Assembly (NCBI GenBank): GCA_029239235.1 | Contig: JAQZBD010000007.1 | Coordinates: 1-38,132 of the forward strand | Reading direction: 5' to 3' | From: Herbinix sp. | GTDB taxonomy: Bacteria > Bacillota > Clostridia > Lachnospirales > Lachnospiraceae | DNA: 38,132 bases | Shown: in pieces, positions 17,088 through 25,024 of the stretch | Position numbering within the stretch: position 1 is the stretch's first letter | How the letters are laid out: each line of letters opens with the position of its first letter | Notes under the pieces: generated by a model | Told to the model about the DNA's origin: nothing | Seen by the model: only the letters and a program-made list of their open reading frames with translations | Database searches by the model: none | Program-made: the position numbers and the translations under genes

Positions 17088-17996
17088 TTACTTATAATGC
17101 CATGTATGTATCTCACGATATTCCAAAGGAGTCATCCCAGTGATCTTTTTGAAGGTACGAATGAAATGAGAGATATTGACAAAGCCTACTCGAAACATGA
17201 TTTCTGAAACTTGCAGAGCGGTATCTTTTAGCATAGCCATAGCTAGTTGAATTCTGAGCTGAATGAGATAGTTCATGACTGTGTGGCCGGTTGCTTCTTT
17301 AAAATATTCATTTAGTGAGGTTCGATTAGTATTGAACTTTTCTGTTAATTGTGTGAGCTGAATTTTTTCTTGATAATTGTTTATTAAGTACAGGATAATC
17401 TCATTAATGCTTTTGTATTTTTCTGTAATTAAAATTGCTTCATTTGTAATTGGTTCTACATAGATACGATCAATCACTAATAGTATTTCCAGTAATAATG
17501 ACCTTGTACGACAGGGCCAATACCAATCCCTTTGATCCAGTAGCTCTTTCTTAATCTGATGCAGAAGCATCTCTATACGAAAAGAAGTACTCGCGTTTAT
17601 GTTTATGATTCCCTTATAATTGGAGAACCGCTGGGTAAATGCATTTAACCAAGCTGCCTCTTGAGGATCCCCATCCAAGTACATATGTGGTTTGAGCTTT
17701 ATTGTTTGATAATTATAGGAAGGATTGAGAAATTCAGGGTGATAAAACAGTTCAATAACCTCACATTTTTGGGGGGAGGATTGAATTCTTATTATTTCTA
17801 TTTCGTTGATACAACATAATGTAGGCGCTATATATGGTGTGGATCCTGCAGCTGTTTCGATGATACCCGAGCCTTTTGTTATATAGATAAGCCGGAATCT
17901 GTCATTAATATTATTATCAGTATATATTCCTTCTCTGATCACTATCGGGACTTCAATACCTACATAGAAATTAAATCCTATCGTTGAATATTTCAT
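17088..17996 (-). CDS. AraC/XylS-family transcriptional regulator
   Basis: This regulator has 302 residues. ATG 17996 (reverse strand) is chosen because TTGGAG precedes it; the longer TTG-initiated form starts inside that site. The N-terminal ~190 residues are a probable cupin-like sensor domain (VIREGIYTDNNINDRFRLIY, IETAAG). The C-terminal ~100 residues are a double helix-turn-helix: QLTQLTEKFNTNRTSLNEYF and LQVSEIMFRVGFVNISHFIR, ending in GMTPLEYRE. Such proteins usually regulate adjacent or carbohydrate-related genes; the candidate neighbours are the lipoprotein (convergent) and the divergent polysaccharide deacetylase. The ligand cannot be told from the sequence. Confidence 0.9.
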   Translation of the reverse strand: MKYSTIGFNFYVGIEVPIVIREGIYTDNNINDRFRLIYITKGSGIIETAAGSTPYIAPTLCCINEIEIIRIQSSPQKCEVIELFYHPEFLNPSYNYQTIKLKPHMYLDGDPQEAAWLNAFTQRFSNYKGIININASTSFRIEMLLHQIKKELLDQRDWYWPCRTRSLLLEILLVIDRIYVEPITNEAILITEKYKSINEIILYLINNYQEKIQLTQLTEKFNTNRTSLNEYFKEATGHTVMNYLIQLRIQLAMAMLKDTALQVSEIMFRVGFVNISHFIRTFKKITGMTPLEYREIHTWHYK

Positions 17997-18052
17997 AGGG
18001 CTCTCCAACAAATTAGTTTTTCATTCACAAATTCTCTTATTATTTAACAAAT

Positions 18053-18081
18053 ATAGTAATGTAATATTTTGTAATTGTCAA
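18053..18081 (-). promoter_or_regulatory. Predicted promoter of the AraC-type gene
   Basis: On the reverse strand TTGACA (18081-18076) and TACTAT (18058-18053) are 17 bases apart, about 57 bases upstream of the ATG. The -35 lies in the near-palindrome ATTGTCAAT, so a rightward candidate, TTGTCA (18075-18080) with TAATGA (18097-18102) at 16 bases, shares the same DNA. Confidence 0.7.
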
Positions 18082-18102
18082 TAAAATAAATTAACCTAAT
18101 GA

Positions 18103-18322
18103 AGTCTCGAGGCAGAATGAGTGGAATTCATCCATTCCATAGAAAAATCAAGATCTGTATAAATAAGCTAAAGATAGCAAAAGAAGAAAATAGTAAAATT
18201 TTTAAAACAAAATTAAGATTGGATATTAGTGAATTTTACCCATACATTTCACTGTGTTCCTTGCCTCAAATAGTTAATAGTAAGCCTAAGACTCTTAAAA
18301 ATGCATGTTTTAAGAGGTTTTT
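18103..18322 (+). other. Non-coding stretch between AraC and deacetylase genes, ending in a terminator-like hairpin
   Basis: No convincing gene lies here. An open frame of 95 codons (18099-18386) lacks a ribosome site and any recognisable domain. At 18292-18316 CTCTTAAAA and TTTTAAGAG form a perfect 9-bp stem around ATGCATG, followed by GTTTTT. With the rightward promoter candidate at 18075-18102 this could give a terminated RNA of about 215 bases. The stem is AT-rich, so strength is uncertain. Confidence 0.4.
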
Positions 18323-18372
18323 ATATGTCTTTGGTGAGCTTAAAAAATTTATCGGTTATAATGGCAAAGCCT

Positions 18373-18401
18373 TTGCGTATTGTTAACAAGTGTGGTAGAA
18401 T
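18373..18401 (+). promoter_or_regulatory. Predicted promoter of the deacetylase-bactofilin unit
   Basis: TTGCGT (18373-18378) and TAGAAT (18396-18401) are separated by 17 bases. Transcription would start near 18408, just before the AGGGGTGAG ribosome site and the TTG start at 18433. This agrees with the downstream start chosen for the deacetylase. Confidence 0.5.
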
Positions 18402-18432
18402 AATTGAGAGAATTTTATCTAGGGGTGAGCCT

Positions 18433-19512
18433 TTGCAAAACAGTAACGAAACTAACACAGCAGATGAGAATGCAAAGAACAAAAGCAGCGAGAATCGCAG
18501 AAAACGAATTAACCGCCTTAAAAAAGTAATCGTAATTGTAGCAGTATTTTTATTAATATTACCAACAGTTTTATGTATTATTTTGGGATTGCAGGTTAAT
18601 CAATTACAAAAGCAGATGAAGGAATTAGCAGAGTTACATGGTGAGTACGGACTTACCTATGATGACTCAGACAATGCGAAACATGTGCTAGCCGCCGAGA
18701 TACCGGTAGAACAGGCAAATGAAAGCAATCTTGATCCGAATCAGCTAAACACGAAAGTAGAACAGGACGTACCAAAGAATTCGGAGACTGAGTCTGCAGA
18801 TGCAAGTAGTAATAAGGATGCCGCTACAGAGAGTACCGATCAAAGGATTGAAACAACAAAGGAAGATGGTGTATTCAAAGGGAAAAAAGTGTATTTAACC
18901 TTTGATGATGGGCCAAGCTTATATACCAATGAAATATTGGATATCCTAGCTAAGTATAATGTCAAGGCGACTTTCTTTGTAATTGGTAAGACGGATGATG
19001 AATCGAAGGAAATATATAAACGTATTGTAAATGAAGGTCATACGCTAGGAATGCATTCCTATTCGCACCAGTACGATAAGATTTACAATTCCTTGGAGGA
19101 TTTTACGAAGGACTTTACAAAGTTAAGGAAATTGTTATATGATACTACTGGGTACAAGCCTACGATTTACCGTTTTCCGGGTGGCAGTGACAATTTGGTT
19201 AATAAGCATGGGATGAATACGTTTATTCGGTATTTAAATGAAAAATCAATCGTTTATTATGATTGGAATGTTGTAAACGGTGATGCTACGGGAGTTGAAT
19301 ACACAAAGAAGCAGCTCATAAAGAATGTACTTGATGGTGTAGAGACAAAGAAGACCTCCATCGTACTTATGCATGATTCACCTACAAAAAAAGCTACATT
19401 GGATTCGCTTCCGACACTTCTCGAGGATCTGATTGATAAGGGAGCAGAGGTATTACCGCTGAACAATGAGGTACCGCCAATCCAAATGATAAAGGCTGAT
19501 TCCGTAAAATAA
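18433..19512 (+). CDS. Membrane-anchored NodB-type polysaccharide deacetylase
   Basis: This is a predicted extracellular deacetylase of peptidoglycan or another N-acetylated glycan (carbohydrate esterase family 4). TTG 18433 is chosen because AGGGGTGAG lies just before it and the protein then has a normal single-pass start: a charged cytoplasmic part, a membrane segment (32-53), a low-complexity linker (about 85-145), then the catalytic domain. In-frame ATGs at 18301 and 18325 remain possible, but the first falls in a hairpin loop. Catalytic motifs are TFDDGP (D158, D159), HSYSH (H208, H212), RFPGG (from R247) and LMHD (H314), so the metal site looks complete. 359 residues. The bactofilin gene follows after 24 bases. 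Confidence 0.85.
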   Translation: MQNSNETNTADENAKNKSSENRRKRINRLKKVIVIVAVFLLILPTVLCIILGLQVNQLQKQMKELAELHGEYGLTYDDSDNAKHVLAAEIPVEQANESNLDPNQLNTKVEQDVPKNSETESADASSNKDAATESTDQRIETTKEDGVFKGKKVYLTFDDGPSLYTNEILDILAKYNVKATFFVIGKTDDESKEIYKRIVNEGHTLGMHSYSHQYDKIYNSLEDFTKDFTKLRKLLYDTTGYKPTIYRFPGGSDNLVNKHGMNTFIRYLNEKSIVYYDWNVVNGDATGVEYTKKQLIKNVLDGVETKKTSIVLMHDSPTKKATLDSLPTLLEDLIDKGAEVLPLNNEVPPIQMIKADSVK

Positions 19513-19536
19513 ATATTACATAGGGAGGTATTTGCA

Positions 19537-20361
19537 ATGGGCTTTTTTAAAGAGTTCAAAGATGATTTATCACAGGCTGTAAATGAACTATTGCCAGATG
19601 AGGAGAAGGAGTCCGAGAAACAGGAGGACACACTTAGCTCCGAAGCGGAGCAGGATGAATTGTCCGATGATGAGAGATTAGAGAGATGGCTTGAGGGATA
19701 TGCTGCAGAAGAAAGCAGTAGTACAGCTGACCAAATAGATGATGGGCAAACAGACGAAATGATACAAGAAGAGATAATGGAAGAAGAAATAAAGGAGGAT
19801 GAGGATTTGGAAGAAAACGTTGATTTAGAACTATTAGAGGCAATGAGCCTGGAAGAGGAAGAGTCTGAAGTAGTAGAACAAACAATTCCGAAGGTTAAAA
19901 GCAGCTCTGCAGTAATTGATGATGAGGTTACAGTAATTTCAAAGGGTACAACCATTAATGGCAGCATTTCCTCCGATGGCTCCCTTGATATTATGGGTAA
20001 TATCACAGGTGATGTGGAATGCTTGGGTAAGTTATCGATCACAGGTAAGATTAAAGGTAATTCCTCTGCCTCTGAGGTATATGTTAATACAGAGCGTCTC
20101 GAAGGAAGCGTTACCAGCGAGGGTAGTATTAAAATTGGCTTAGGTACAGTGGTTATCGGTGATATCGTAGCTACCTCCGGTGTAATTGCTGGTGCGGTTA
20201 AGGGAGAAATTGATGTCAATGGACCTATTGTAGTTGATTCAACAGCGATCATTAAAGGTAATATTAAGGCTAAATCAGTTCAAATTAATAACGGTGCGGT
20301 GATTGAAGGCGCTCTCTCTTTGAGCTACTCTGCAGTTGATGTAGATAATATATTTGAATAA
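19537..20361 (+). CDS. Bactofilin (polymer-forming cytoskeletal protein)
   Basis: Bactofilins assemble without nucleotide into filaments that position cell-wall enzymes. This one has 274 residues. The N-terminal ~125 residues are very acidic and low complexity (EEEIKEDEDLEE type) and probably disordered. The bactofilin beta-helix domain runs from about 128 to 270, with repeated six-residue rungs such as GTTINGSISSDGSLDIMGNI and GDVECLGKLSITGKI. The strongly acidic N-terminus is longer than in minimal bactofilins. ATG 19537 sits behind GGGAGG. It probably forms a two-gene operon with the upstream deacetylase, which it may localise; that link is inference. Confidence 0.88.
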   Translation: MGFFKEFKDDLSQAVNELLPDEEKESEKQEDTLSSEAEQDELSDDERLERWLEGYAAEESSSTADQIDDGQTDEMIQEEIMEEEIKEDEDLEENVDLELLEAMSLEEEESEVVEQTIPKVKSSSAVIDDEVTVISKGTTINGSISSDGSLDIMGNITGDVECLGKLSITGKIKGNSSASEVYVNTERLEGSVTSEGSIKIGLGTVVIGDIVATSGVIAGAVKGEIDVNGPIVVDSTAIIKGNIKAKSVQINNGAVIEGALSLSYSAVDVDNIFE

Positions 20362-20695
20362 GAAAGTATTGCGTTAGTTGCGTGGACTGTTTGAAGGACA
20401 TGTTGTTGATTTTGTATGCGACCGGAAGCGATTTTATGTATTGGCATATTGAATCAATAATGTGTCTTTCGCCTGTGTAAGAATGTCTGGGATGGAAGGC
20501 TTCGCCGACTAAATTCGGATAGGCTGTATGCTGGAATTTTGCTTATGACAGAGAAATCAGCAAACGTAACTATCTTGTTCGTAAAACCTGATAAAATATC
20601 AGGTTTGGGCTAGTAAAAATGGTTATTTTGTGGTAAATTATTTAAGAATATTGGATTATGGCCAATAAGATTCCACATGGAGGCAATATATAAGG
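20362..20695 (+). other. Non-coding gap before pyrH with one hairpin
   Basis: This gap of 334 bases has no credible gene. A 10-bp stem AAACCTGATA/TATCAGGTTT around AAA lies at 20584-20606, followed by GGGCTAG rather than a T-run. The only promoter-like pair I see, TTGTAT (20412-20417) with TATGTA (20435-20440) at 17 bases, is weak. A promoter for pyrH-frr must lie here or upstream, because rpsB-tsf ends in a strong terminator. Confidence 0.4.
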
Positions 20696-21400
20696 ATGAA
20701 AGCATTTGAAAGAGTATTACTCAAATTAAGCGGTGAAGCTTTGGCAGGTCAGAAAAAGACCGCCTTCTGCGAAGAAACCTGTATCGGTGTCGCGAATCAG
20801 GTGAAGAAATTAGTTGAAGACGGGATTCAGGTAAGTATCGTAATTGGCGGAGGTAACTTCTGGAGGGGAAGAACCAGTGAGACCATTGATCGAACGAAGG
20901 CAGATCAGATTGGTATGCTTGCAACCGTAATGAACTGTATCTACGTATCTGAGATTTTTAGACATGTTGGTATTCCTACTGAAGTATACACCCCATTTGC
21001 TTGCGGAAGTATGACAAAGCTTTTTTCAAAGGATGATGTTATAACATGTATGAAGCAGGGTGGTGTTGCGTTTTTAGCCGGTGGAACCGGACATCCATAT
21101 TTTTCAACGGATACGGCAACGGTTCTTCGTGCTGTTGAGCTGGATTGTGACATCATTTTAAATGCTAAGGCGATTGATGGTGTATACGATAGCGATCCTA
21201 AGGTTAATCCAGAGGCAAAGAAGTATGATCAGATTTCTGCAAAGGATGTTCTGGATCAAAGACTGGGAGTAATCGATCTTACAGCTACCGTATTATGTAT
21301 GGAAAATAAAATGCCGGTGCTTTTATTCGGTTTAAACGAAGAAAATAGCATTGTGAATGCAGCATTGGGTAAATCAAATGGAACTACAATGACTGTATAA
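20696..21400 (+). CDS. pyrH: UMP kinase
   Basis: This enzyme phosphorylates UMP to UDP in pyrimidine nucleotide synthesis (amino-acid-kinase fold, hexameric in bacteria). It has 234 residues with VLLKLSGEALAG near the N-terminus, the IGGGNFWRG glycine-rich loop and GTGHPYFSTDTA, all typical. ATG 20696 directly follows AAGG, with GGAGG 12 bases upstream. It is followed by frr after 33 bases, the conserved pairing. It is separated from rpsB-tsf by 4.9 kb, which is unusual. Confidence 0.97.
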   Translation: MKAFERVLLKLSGEALAGQKKTAFCEETCIGVANQVKKLVEDGIQVSIVIGGGNFWRGRTSETIDRTKADQIGMLATVMNCIYVSEIFRHVGIPTEVYTPFACGSMTKLFSKDDVITCMKQGGVAFLAGGTGHPYFSTDTATVLRAVELDCDIILNAKAIDGVYDSDPKVNPEAKKYDQISAKDVLDQRLGVIDLTATVLCMENKMPVLLFGLNEENSIVNAALGKSNGTTMTV

Positions 21401-21433
21401 ATTAAGTCAAATATTGAAAGGCAGGGGTAAAAC

Positions 21434-21988
21434 ATGGATGCAAAATTAGAGCAATTCAGTACCAAAATGGAAAAGACAATAGCAAATTTGAAAGAAGAGT
21501 ATGCATCAATTCGTGCAGGCAGAGCTAATCCGCATCTTTTAGATAAACTTAAGGTGGATTATTACGGTCAGCCATCTTCATTTCAGTCAGTAGCTAATGT
21601 TTCCGTACCGGAACCAAGAGTAATTCAGATTCAGCCTTGGGAGAGCAAATTAATCAAGGATATCGAGAAGGCAATCATCAATTCTGATTTAGGCTTAAAT
21701 CCTAGCAATGATGGTAAGGTGATTCGTCTCGTATTCCCTGAGTTAACCGAGGACAGAAGAAAAGAATTAGTTAAGGATATTAAGAAAAAGGCTGAGAATG
21801 CGAAGGTTGCTATCAGAAATATCAGACGTGATGCGAACGAAATATTCAAGAAGCAGAACAAAGCAAGTGAGATATCTGAGGATGAGTTTAAGCATTTAGA
21901 GGACGACGTACAGAAAATCACCGACCGTCATATCAACGAAATTGATAAGATCATGGAAGACAAATCAAAAGAGATTCTTACCGTATAA
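21434..21988 (+). CDS. frr: Ribosome recycling factor
   Basis: RRF splits post-termination ribosomes together with EF-G. It has 184 residues, the standard length. It shows the usual start (LEQFSTKMEKTIANLKEEYA), the SIRAGRANPHLLDKL motif, the FPELTEDRRKELVKDIKKKA segment and the long helical C-terminus. It is linked to pyrH by 33 bases. The 185-base gap to uppS holds a long nested hairpin. Confidence 0.97.
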   Translation: MDAKLEQFSTKMEKTIANLKEEYASIRAGRANPHLLDKLKVDYYGQPSSFQSVANVSVPEPRVIQIQPWESKLIKDIEKAIINSDLGLNPSNDGKVIRLVFPELTEDRRKELVKDIKKKAENAKVAIRNIRRDANEIFKKQNKASEISEDEFKHLEDDVQKITDRHINEIDKIMEDKSKEILTV

Positions 21989-22085
21989 GAAAAATTTGGG
22001 GTGGATTAAAAGGACTATTCAGAGAATTTGTATGAAGCAAATTGAATACACTTTTGAGACACCCTTTACCGATTTTTATGAACAT

Positions 22086-22151
22086 GGAGCACTTTGGTAC
22101 TACTCTTGCAGCTGTTTGATTCTGCAATCCAAGAGTTTACAAGAGTGCTCC
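22086..22151 (+). promoter_or_regulatory. Nested hairpin upstream of uppS
   Basis: GGAGCACT (22086-22093) pairs with AGTGCTCC (22144-22151). Inside it ACTCTT (22102-22107) pairs with AAGAGT (22131-22136) and GCAG (22108-22111) with CTGC (22122-22125). The 66-base structure ends 22 bases before the uppS ATG, next to its ribosome site, and is not followed by a T-run. It may be a processing site or translational control element; function unknown. Confidence 0.55.
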
Positions 22152-22173
22152 GTAAAAAGAATGGAGAAGTTTC

Positions 22174-22893
22174 ATGAAGGAAAGTGAATTGAATGTTCCA
22201 AGGCATGTGGCCATTATCTTGGACGGAAACGGGAGATGGGCAAAGAAGAAAATGATGCCTCGTAATTACGGCCACGCCCAGGGAAGTAAAAATGTCGAGA
22301 GAATATGTGAGCTGGCTTATAAAATGGGAATTGAATATCTGACGGTATATGCCTTCTCAACGGAAAATTGGAGACGCCCGCAGGACGAGGTGGAAGCCTT
22401 AATGAAGCTGCTACAGAATTATTTGTCAACAAGTATAAAGACAAGTATGAAAAATAATATGTGTATTCGCGTTATTGGTGATACCGAAAAGCTATCAGAG
22501 GAAATTAAAAAAAGTATCAGAGATCTTGAGGAAGCTTCAAAGAATAACACTGGCTTGAAGTTCCAGGTTGCCATTAATTACGGAAGCAGGGATGAAATCC
22601 TTCGTGCTATCAAAGCCTTGGCCTTTGATGTAAAAGAGAATAAAACAGCAATTGATCATATAGATGAAGAAACTCTCGAACAGTATTTAGACACCAGGGG
22701 TATTCCGGATCCGGATTTATTAATAAGAACAAGTGGGGAACAGAGATTATCCAATTTTATGCTATGGCAAGCCGCCTATACGGAATTCTATTTTACAGAT
22801 GTATTATGGCCTGATTTTAACGAAAAAGAATTGCAAAAAGCAGTAGAGTATTATAGTGGTAGAACTAGAAAATTTGGGGCTGTTTTATCGTAG
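22174..22893 (+). CDS. uppS: Isoprenyl transferase (undecaprenyl diphosphate synthase)
   Basis: This cis-prenyltransferase adds isopentenyl units to farnesyl diphosphate to make the C55 carrier lipid for cell-wall synthesis. It has 239 residues. The catalytic aspartate is D17 in IILDGNGRWA; the substrate region YAFSTENWRRP and the C-terminal LIRTSGEQRLSNF and AYTEFYF signatures are intact. ATG 22174 follows GGAGAAG. cdsA begins 22 bases after the stop, so uppS and cdsA are co-transcribed. Confidence 0.96.
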   Translation: MKESELNVPRHVAIILDGNGRWAKKKMMPRNYGHAQGSKNVERICELAYKMGIEYLTVYAFSTENWRRPQDEVEALMKLLQNYLSTSIKTSMKNNMCIRVIGDTEKLSEEIKKSIRDLEEASKNNTGLKFQVAINYGSRDEILRAIKALAFDVKENKTAIDHIDEETLEQYLDTRGIPDPDLLIRTSGEQRLSNFMLWQAAYTEFYFTDVLWPDFNEKELQKAVEYYSGRTRKFGAVLS

Positions 22894-22915
22894 GCTCGTT
22901 TGGTGGAGGTAGGCT

Positions 22916-23716
22916 ATGTTTCGAACACGATTACTTAGCGGTGTTATTTTATTTGTTATTACTTTATTTGTTGTAATCTTTGGGGGCAATTTATTGTTTG
23001 CAGCCTTATTTGCCATTTCTCTCATCGGACTGATGGAATTATATCGTGTTGTGAAGATCAACAAGTCAATCCTGGGTATGGTAGGTTATATAGCAGGTAT
23101 TACATATTACCTGTTGCTTTATTTTCAGCTGCTGGAGTACCAATTAATGCTTGTGATTCTATTTCTTATGCTATTGATGGTGGTTTTTGTATTCAGCTTC
23201 CCGAAATATAGTACGGAACAGATCGCAGTAGGTTTCCTGGGGTTATTTTATGTACCCTTTATGCTGTCCTATATCTATCAGGTGCGAATGTTTGAGAATG
23301 GTGCATGGATTGTTTGGCTCATCTTTATTGGAGCCTGGGGCTCTGATACTTGTGCATATCTAGTTGGAGTTAAGTTTGGTAAGCATAAATTTGCTCCGAA
23401 GCTAAGTCCAAAGAAATCCATTGAAGGCTGTATCGGTGGAATAGTGGGTGCAGCACTGATTGGTGCTATTTATGCTACTGTAATTCAGAAGCAAATTGTT
23501 GTGTTCGATCATCCACAAATCGCATTTGCTATTATTGGTGGAGCTTCAAGTATATTGTCTCAAATTGGAGATCTTGCAGCCTCAGCGATTAAAAGAAATC
23601 ATGATATTAAGGATTATGGAACACTCATACCGGGACATGGTGGGGTTTTAGATCGTTTTGATAGTATTATATTTACTGCACCGATTGTGTATTTTTTGGG
23701 GATGTTGTTGAGTTGA
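22916..23716 (+). CDS. cdsA: Phosphatidate cytidylyltransferase
   Basis: This integral membrane enzyme makes CDP-diacylglycerol from phosphatidate and CTP, the branch point of phospholipid synthesis. It has 266 residues with several hydrophobic segments (seven or more). The C-terminal signature is present: GDLAASAIKRNHDIKDYGTL followed by IPGHGGVLDRFDS. GGAGG precedes the ATG. A 30-bp-arm palindrome begins at the stop codon. Confidence 0.95.
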   Translation: MFRTRLLSGVILFVITLFVVIFGGNLLFAALFAISLIGLMELYRVVKINKSILGMVGYIAGITYYLLLYFQLLEYQLMLVILFLMLLMVVFVFSFPKYSTEQIAVGFLGLFYVPFMLSYIYQVRMFENGAWIVWLIFIGAWGSDTCAYLVGVKFGKHKFAPKLSPKKSIEGCIGGIVGAALIGAIYATVIQKQIVVFDHPQIAFAIIGGASSILSQIGDLAASAIKRNHDIKDYGTLIPGHGGVLDRFDSIIFTAPIVYFLGMLLS

Positions 23717-23783
23717 GTTGACAAGGGGACGGGGTTATTGTCACCTGTCACTTGGTGACAATAACCCCGTCCCCTTGTCAACT
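23716..23783. repeat. REP-like palindrome, long type, copy 1
   Basis: A perfect 30-bp inverted repeat (arms 23716-23745 and 23754-23783) surrounds TGTCACTT. The left arm contains GACAAGGGGACGGGG followed by TTATTGTCACC. It begins on the last base of the cdsA stop codon. The same core occurs at 26350-26420, and two shorter relatives lie after dxr and ispG. In the transcript it would be a very stable hairpin. Similar repeats in other bacteria are scattered by RAYT-type transposases; none is in this window. Confidence 0.9.
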
Positions 23784-23826
23784 GTTATGTAAGGATTGAT
23801 TAATTTGATGAATTGGAGGTTTATGA

Positions 23827-24981
23827 ATGAAGAAGATCGCAGTTCTTGGGTCGACGGGATCTATCGGAACCCAGACACTGGATATTGTAAGAGAGCATAG
23901 TGATTTGCTGCAAATTACTTCTTTGGCGGCAGGTAGCAATATTGAGTTATTGGAGAAACAGATTCGTGAGTTTATGCCTTTGATTGTATGTGTGTTTCAG
24001 GAGGATAAGGCTAAATTACTGAAGAATAATATAAAGGATCTGGATGTGAAGGTTGTCGCAGGTATGGAAGGCCTAATTGAGTGTGCTGTGCAACCTGCTT
24101 CTGACATTGTACTTACGGCTATGGTTGGTATGATTGGAATACAACCTACGATTGAGGCCATTAAGGCAGGGAAGGATATTGCACTTGCGAATAAAGAAAC
24201 TTTGGTTACGGCGGGTCATATCATCATGCCTTTAGTAAAAGAAAAAAATGTGGCATTACTTCCTGTTGATAGTGAGCATTCTGCTATATTCCAGTCATTA
24301 AATGGAGAGAATAAAAGGCAGGCAAGTAAAATCATATTAACAGCTTCCGGCGGACCTTTCCGCGGTAAGAAGTTATCTGAGCTTGAAAATAAAAGACCTC
24401 AGGACGCACTTAAGCATCCGAATTGGGCTATGGGTCAGAAGATTACAATTGATTCTGCAACTATGGTTAACAAAGGTTTAGAGGTTATGGAGGCAGCCTG
24501 GCTTTTTGATGTCAGAATGGATCAGATTCAGGTTGTGGTGCATCCTCAAAGCATAATCCATTCCATGGTGGAATATGTGGATGGCGGTATTATAGCCCAA
24601 ATGGGTGTTCCTGATATGAGGTTACCAATTCAGTATGCGTTATTTTACCCAAACCGATTGCCGTTAATAGGTGATCGTTTGGATTTTTATCAAATGAAAC
24701 AACTTACGTTTGAAGAACCGGATCTGGAAACCTTTTATGGCTTACAGCTTGGTTTTGAGGCGGGTAAAATAGGCGGAAGTATGCCAACGGTATATAATGC
24801 AGCGAATGAATGGGCAGTTGCGGCATTTTTACGGGAGGAGATTGAATTTCTTGCAATTCCTAGATTAATTAAAGAAGCGATGGATCATCATAAAGTTATT
24901 GCAAATCCTTCACTGGTTGAAATTCTGAATGTTGAGCAGCAAACATATGATTTTGTAAAGGGATTGGTGCAAGGGGCGTGA
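23827..24981 (+). CDS. dxr: 1-deoxy-D-xylulose-5-phosphate reductoisomerase
   Basis: This is the second enzyme of the MEP isoprenoid pathway: NADPH-dependent rearrangement of DXP to MEP. It has 384 residues. The N-terminus VLGSTGSIGTQTL (from G8) binds NADPH. Metal ligands are D148 and E150 (PVDSEHSAIFQ) and E219 (MVNKGLEVMEA); substrate segments ASGGPFR and HPNWAMGQKITIDSATM are intact. GGAGG lies 7 bases before the ATG. The last codons and the TGA stop lie inside a short palindrome, so the C-terminal LVQGA is partly encoded by the element. Confidence 0.97.
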   Translation: MKKIAVLGSTGSIGTQTLDIVREHSDLLQITSLAAGSNIELLEKQIREFMPLIVCVFQEDKAKLLKNNIKDLDVKVVAGMEGLIECAVQPASDIVLTAMVGMIGIQPTIEAIKAGKDIALANKETLVTAGHIIMPLVKEKNVALLPVDSEHSAIFQSLNGENKRQASKIILTASGGPFRGKKLSELENKRPQDALKHPNWAMGQKITIDSATMVNKGLEVMEAAWLFDVRMDQIQVVVHPQSIIHSMVEYVDGGIIAQMGVPDMRLPIQYALFYPNRLPLIGDRLDFYQMKQLTFEEPDLETFYGLQLGFEAGKIGGSMPTVYNAANEWAVAAFLREEIEFLAIPRLIKEAMDHHKVIANPSLVEILNVEQQTYDFVKGLVQGA

Positions 24982-24996
24982 CACGTCCCTTGTCAC
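24966..24996. repeat. REP-like palindrome, short type, overlapping the end of dxr
   Basis: The right arm CACGTCCCTTGTCAC (24982-24996) is identical to that of the element at 27527-27557. The left arm (24966-24980) is degenerate, with 4 mismatches in 15, and lies inside dxr. The element's central TGA is the dxr stop codon. Confidence 0.75.
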
Positions 24997-25024
24997 TGTA
25001 TAAAAAGAAAGGACATTTTATAGA

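Noticed and set aside
18099-18386. Open frame of 95 codons upstream of the deacetylase
   Set aside because: No ribosome site, no recognised domain, and it overlaps the terminator-like hairpin and the deacetylase promoter candidate.
19257-20252. Open frame of 331 codons on the reverse strand across the deacetylase end and bactofilin
   Set aside because: It is antisense to two well-supported genes, its Ser/Thr/Ile-rich translation is the mirror of acidic Glu/Asp codons, and it has no recognisable domain.
21942-22187. Open frame of 81 codons between frr and uppS
   Set aside because: It starts inside frr, overlaps the uppS start, and is explained by the nested hairpin sequence.
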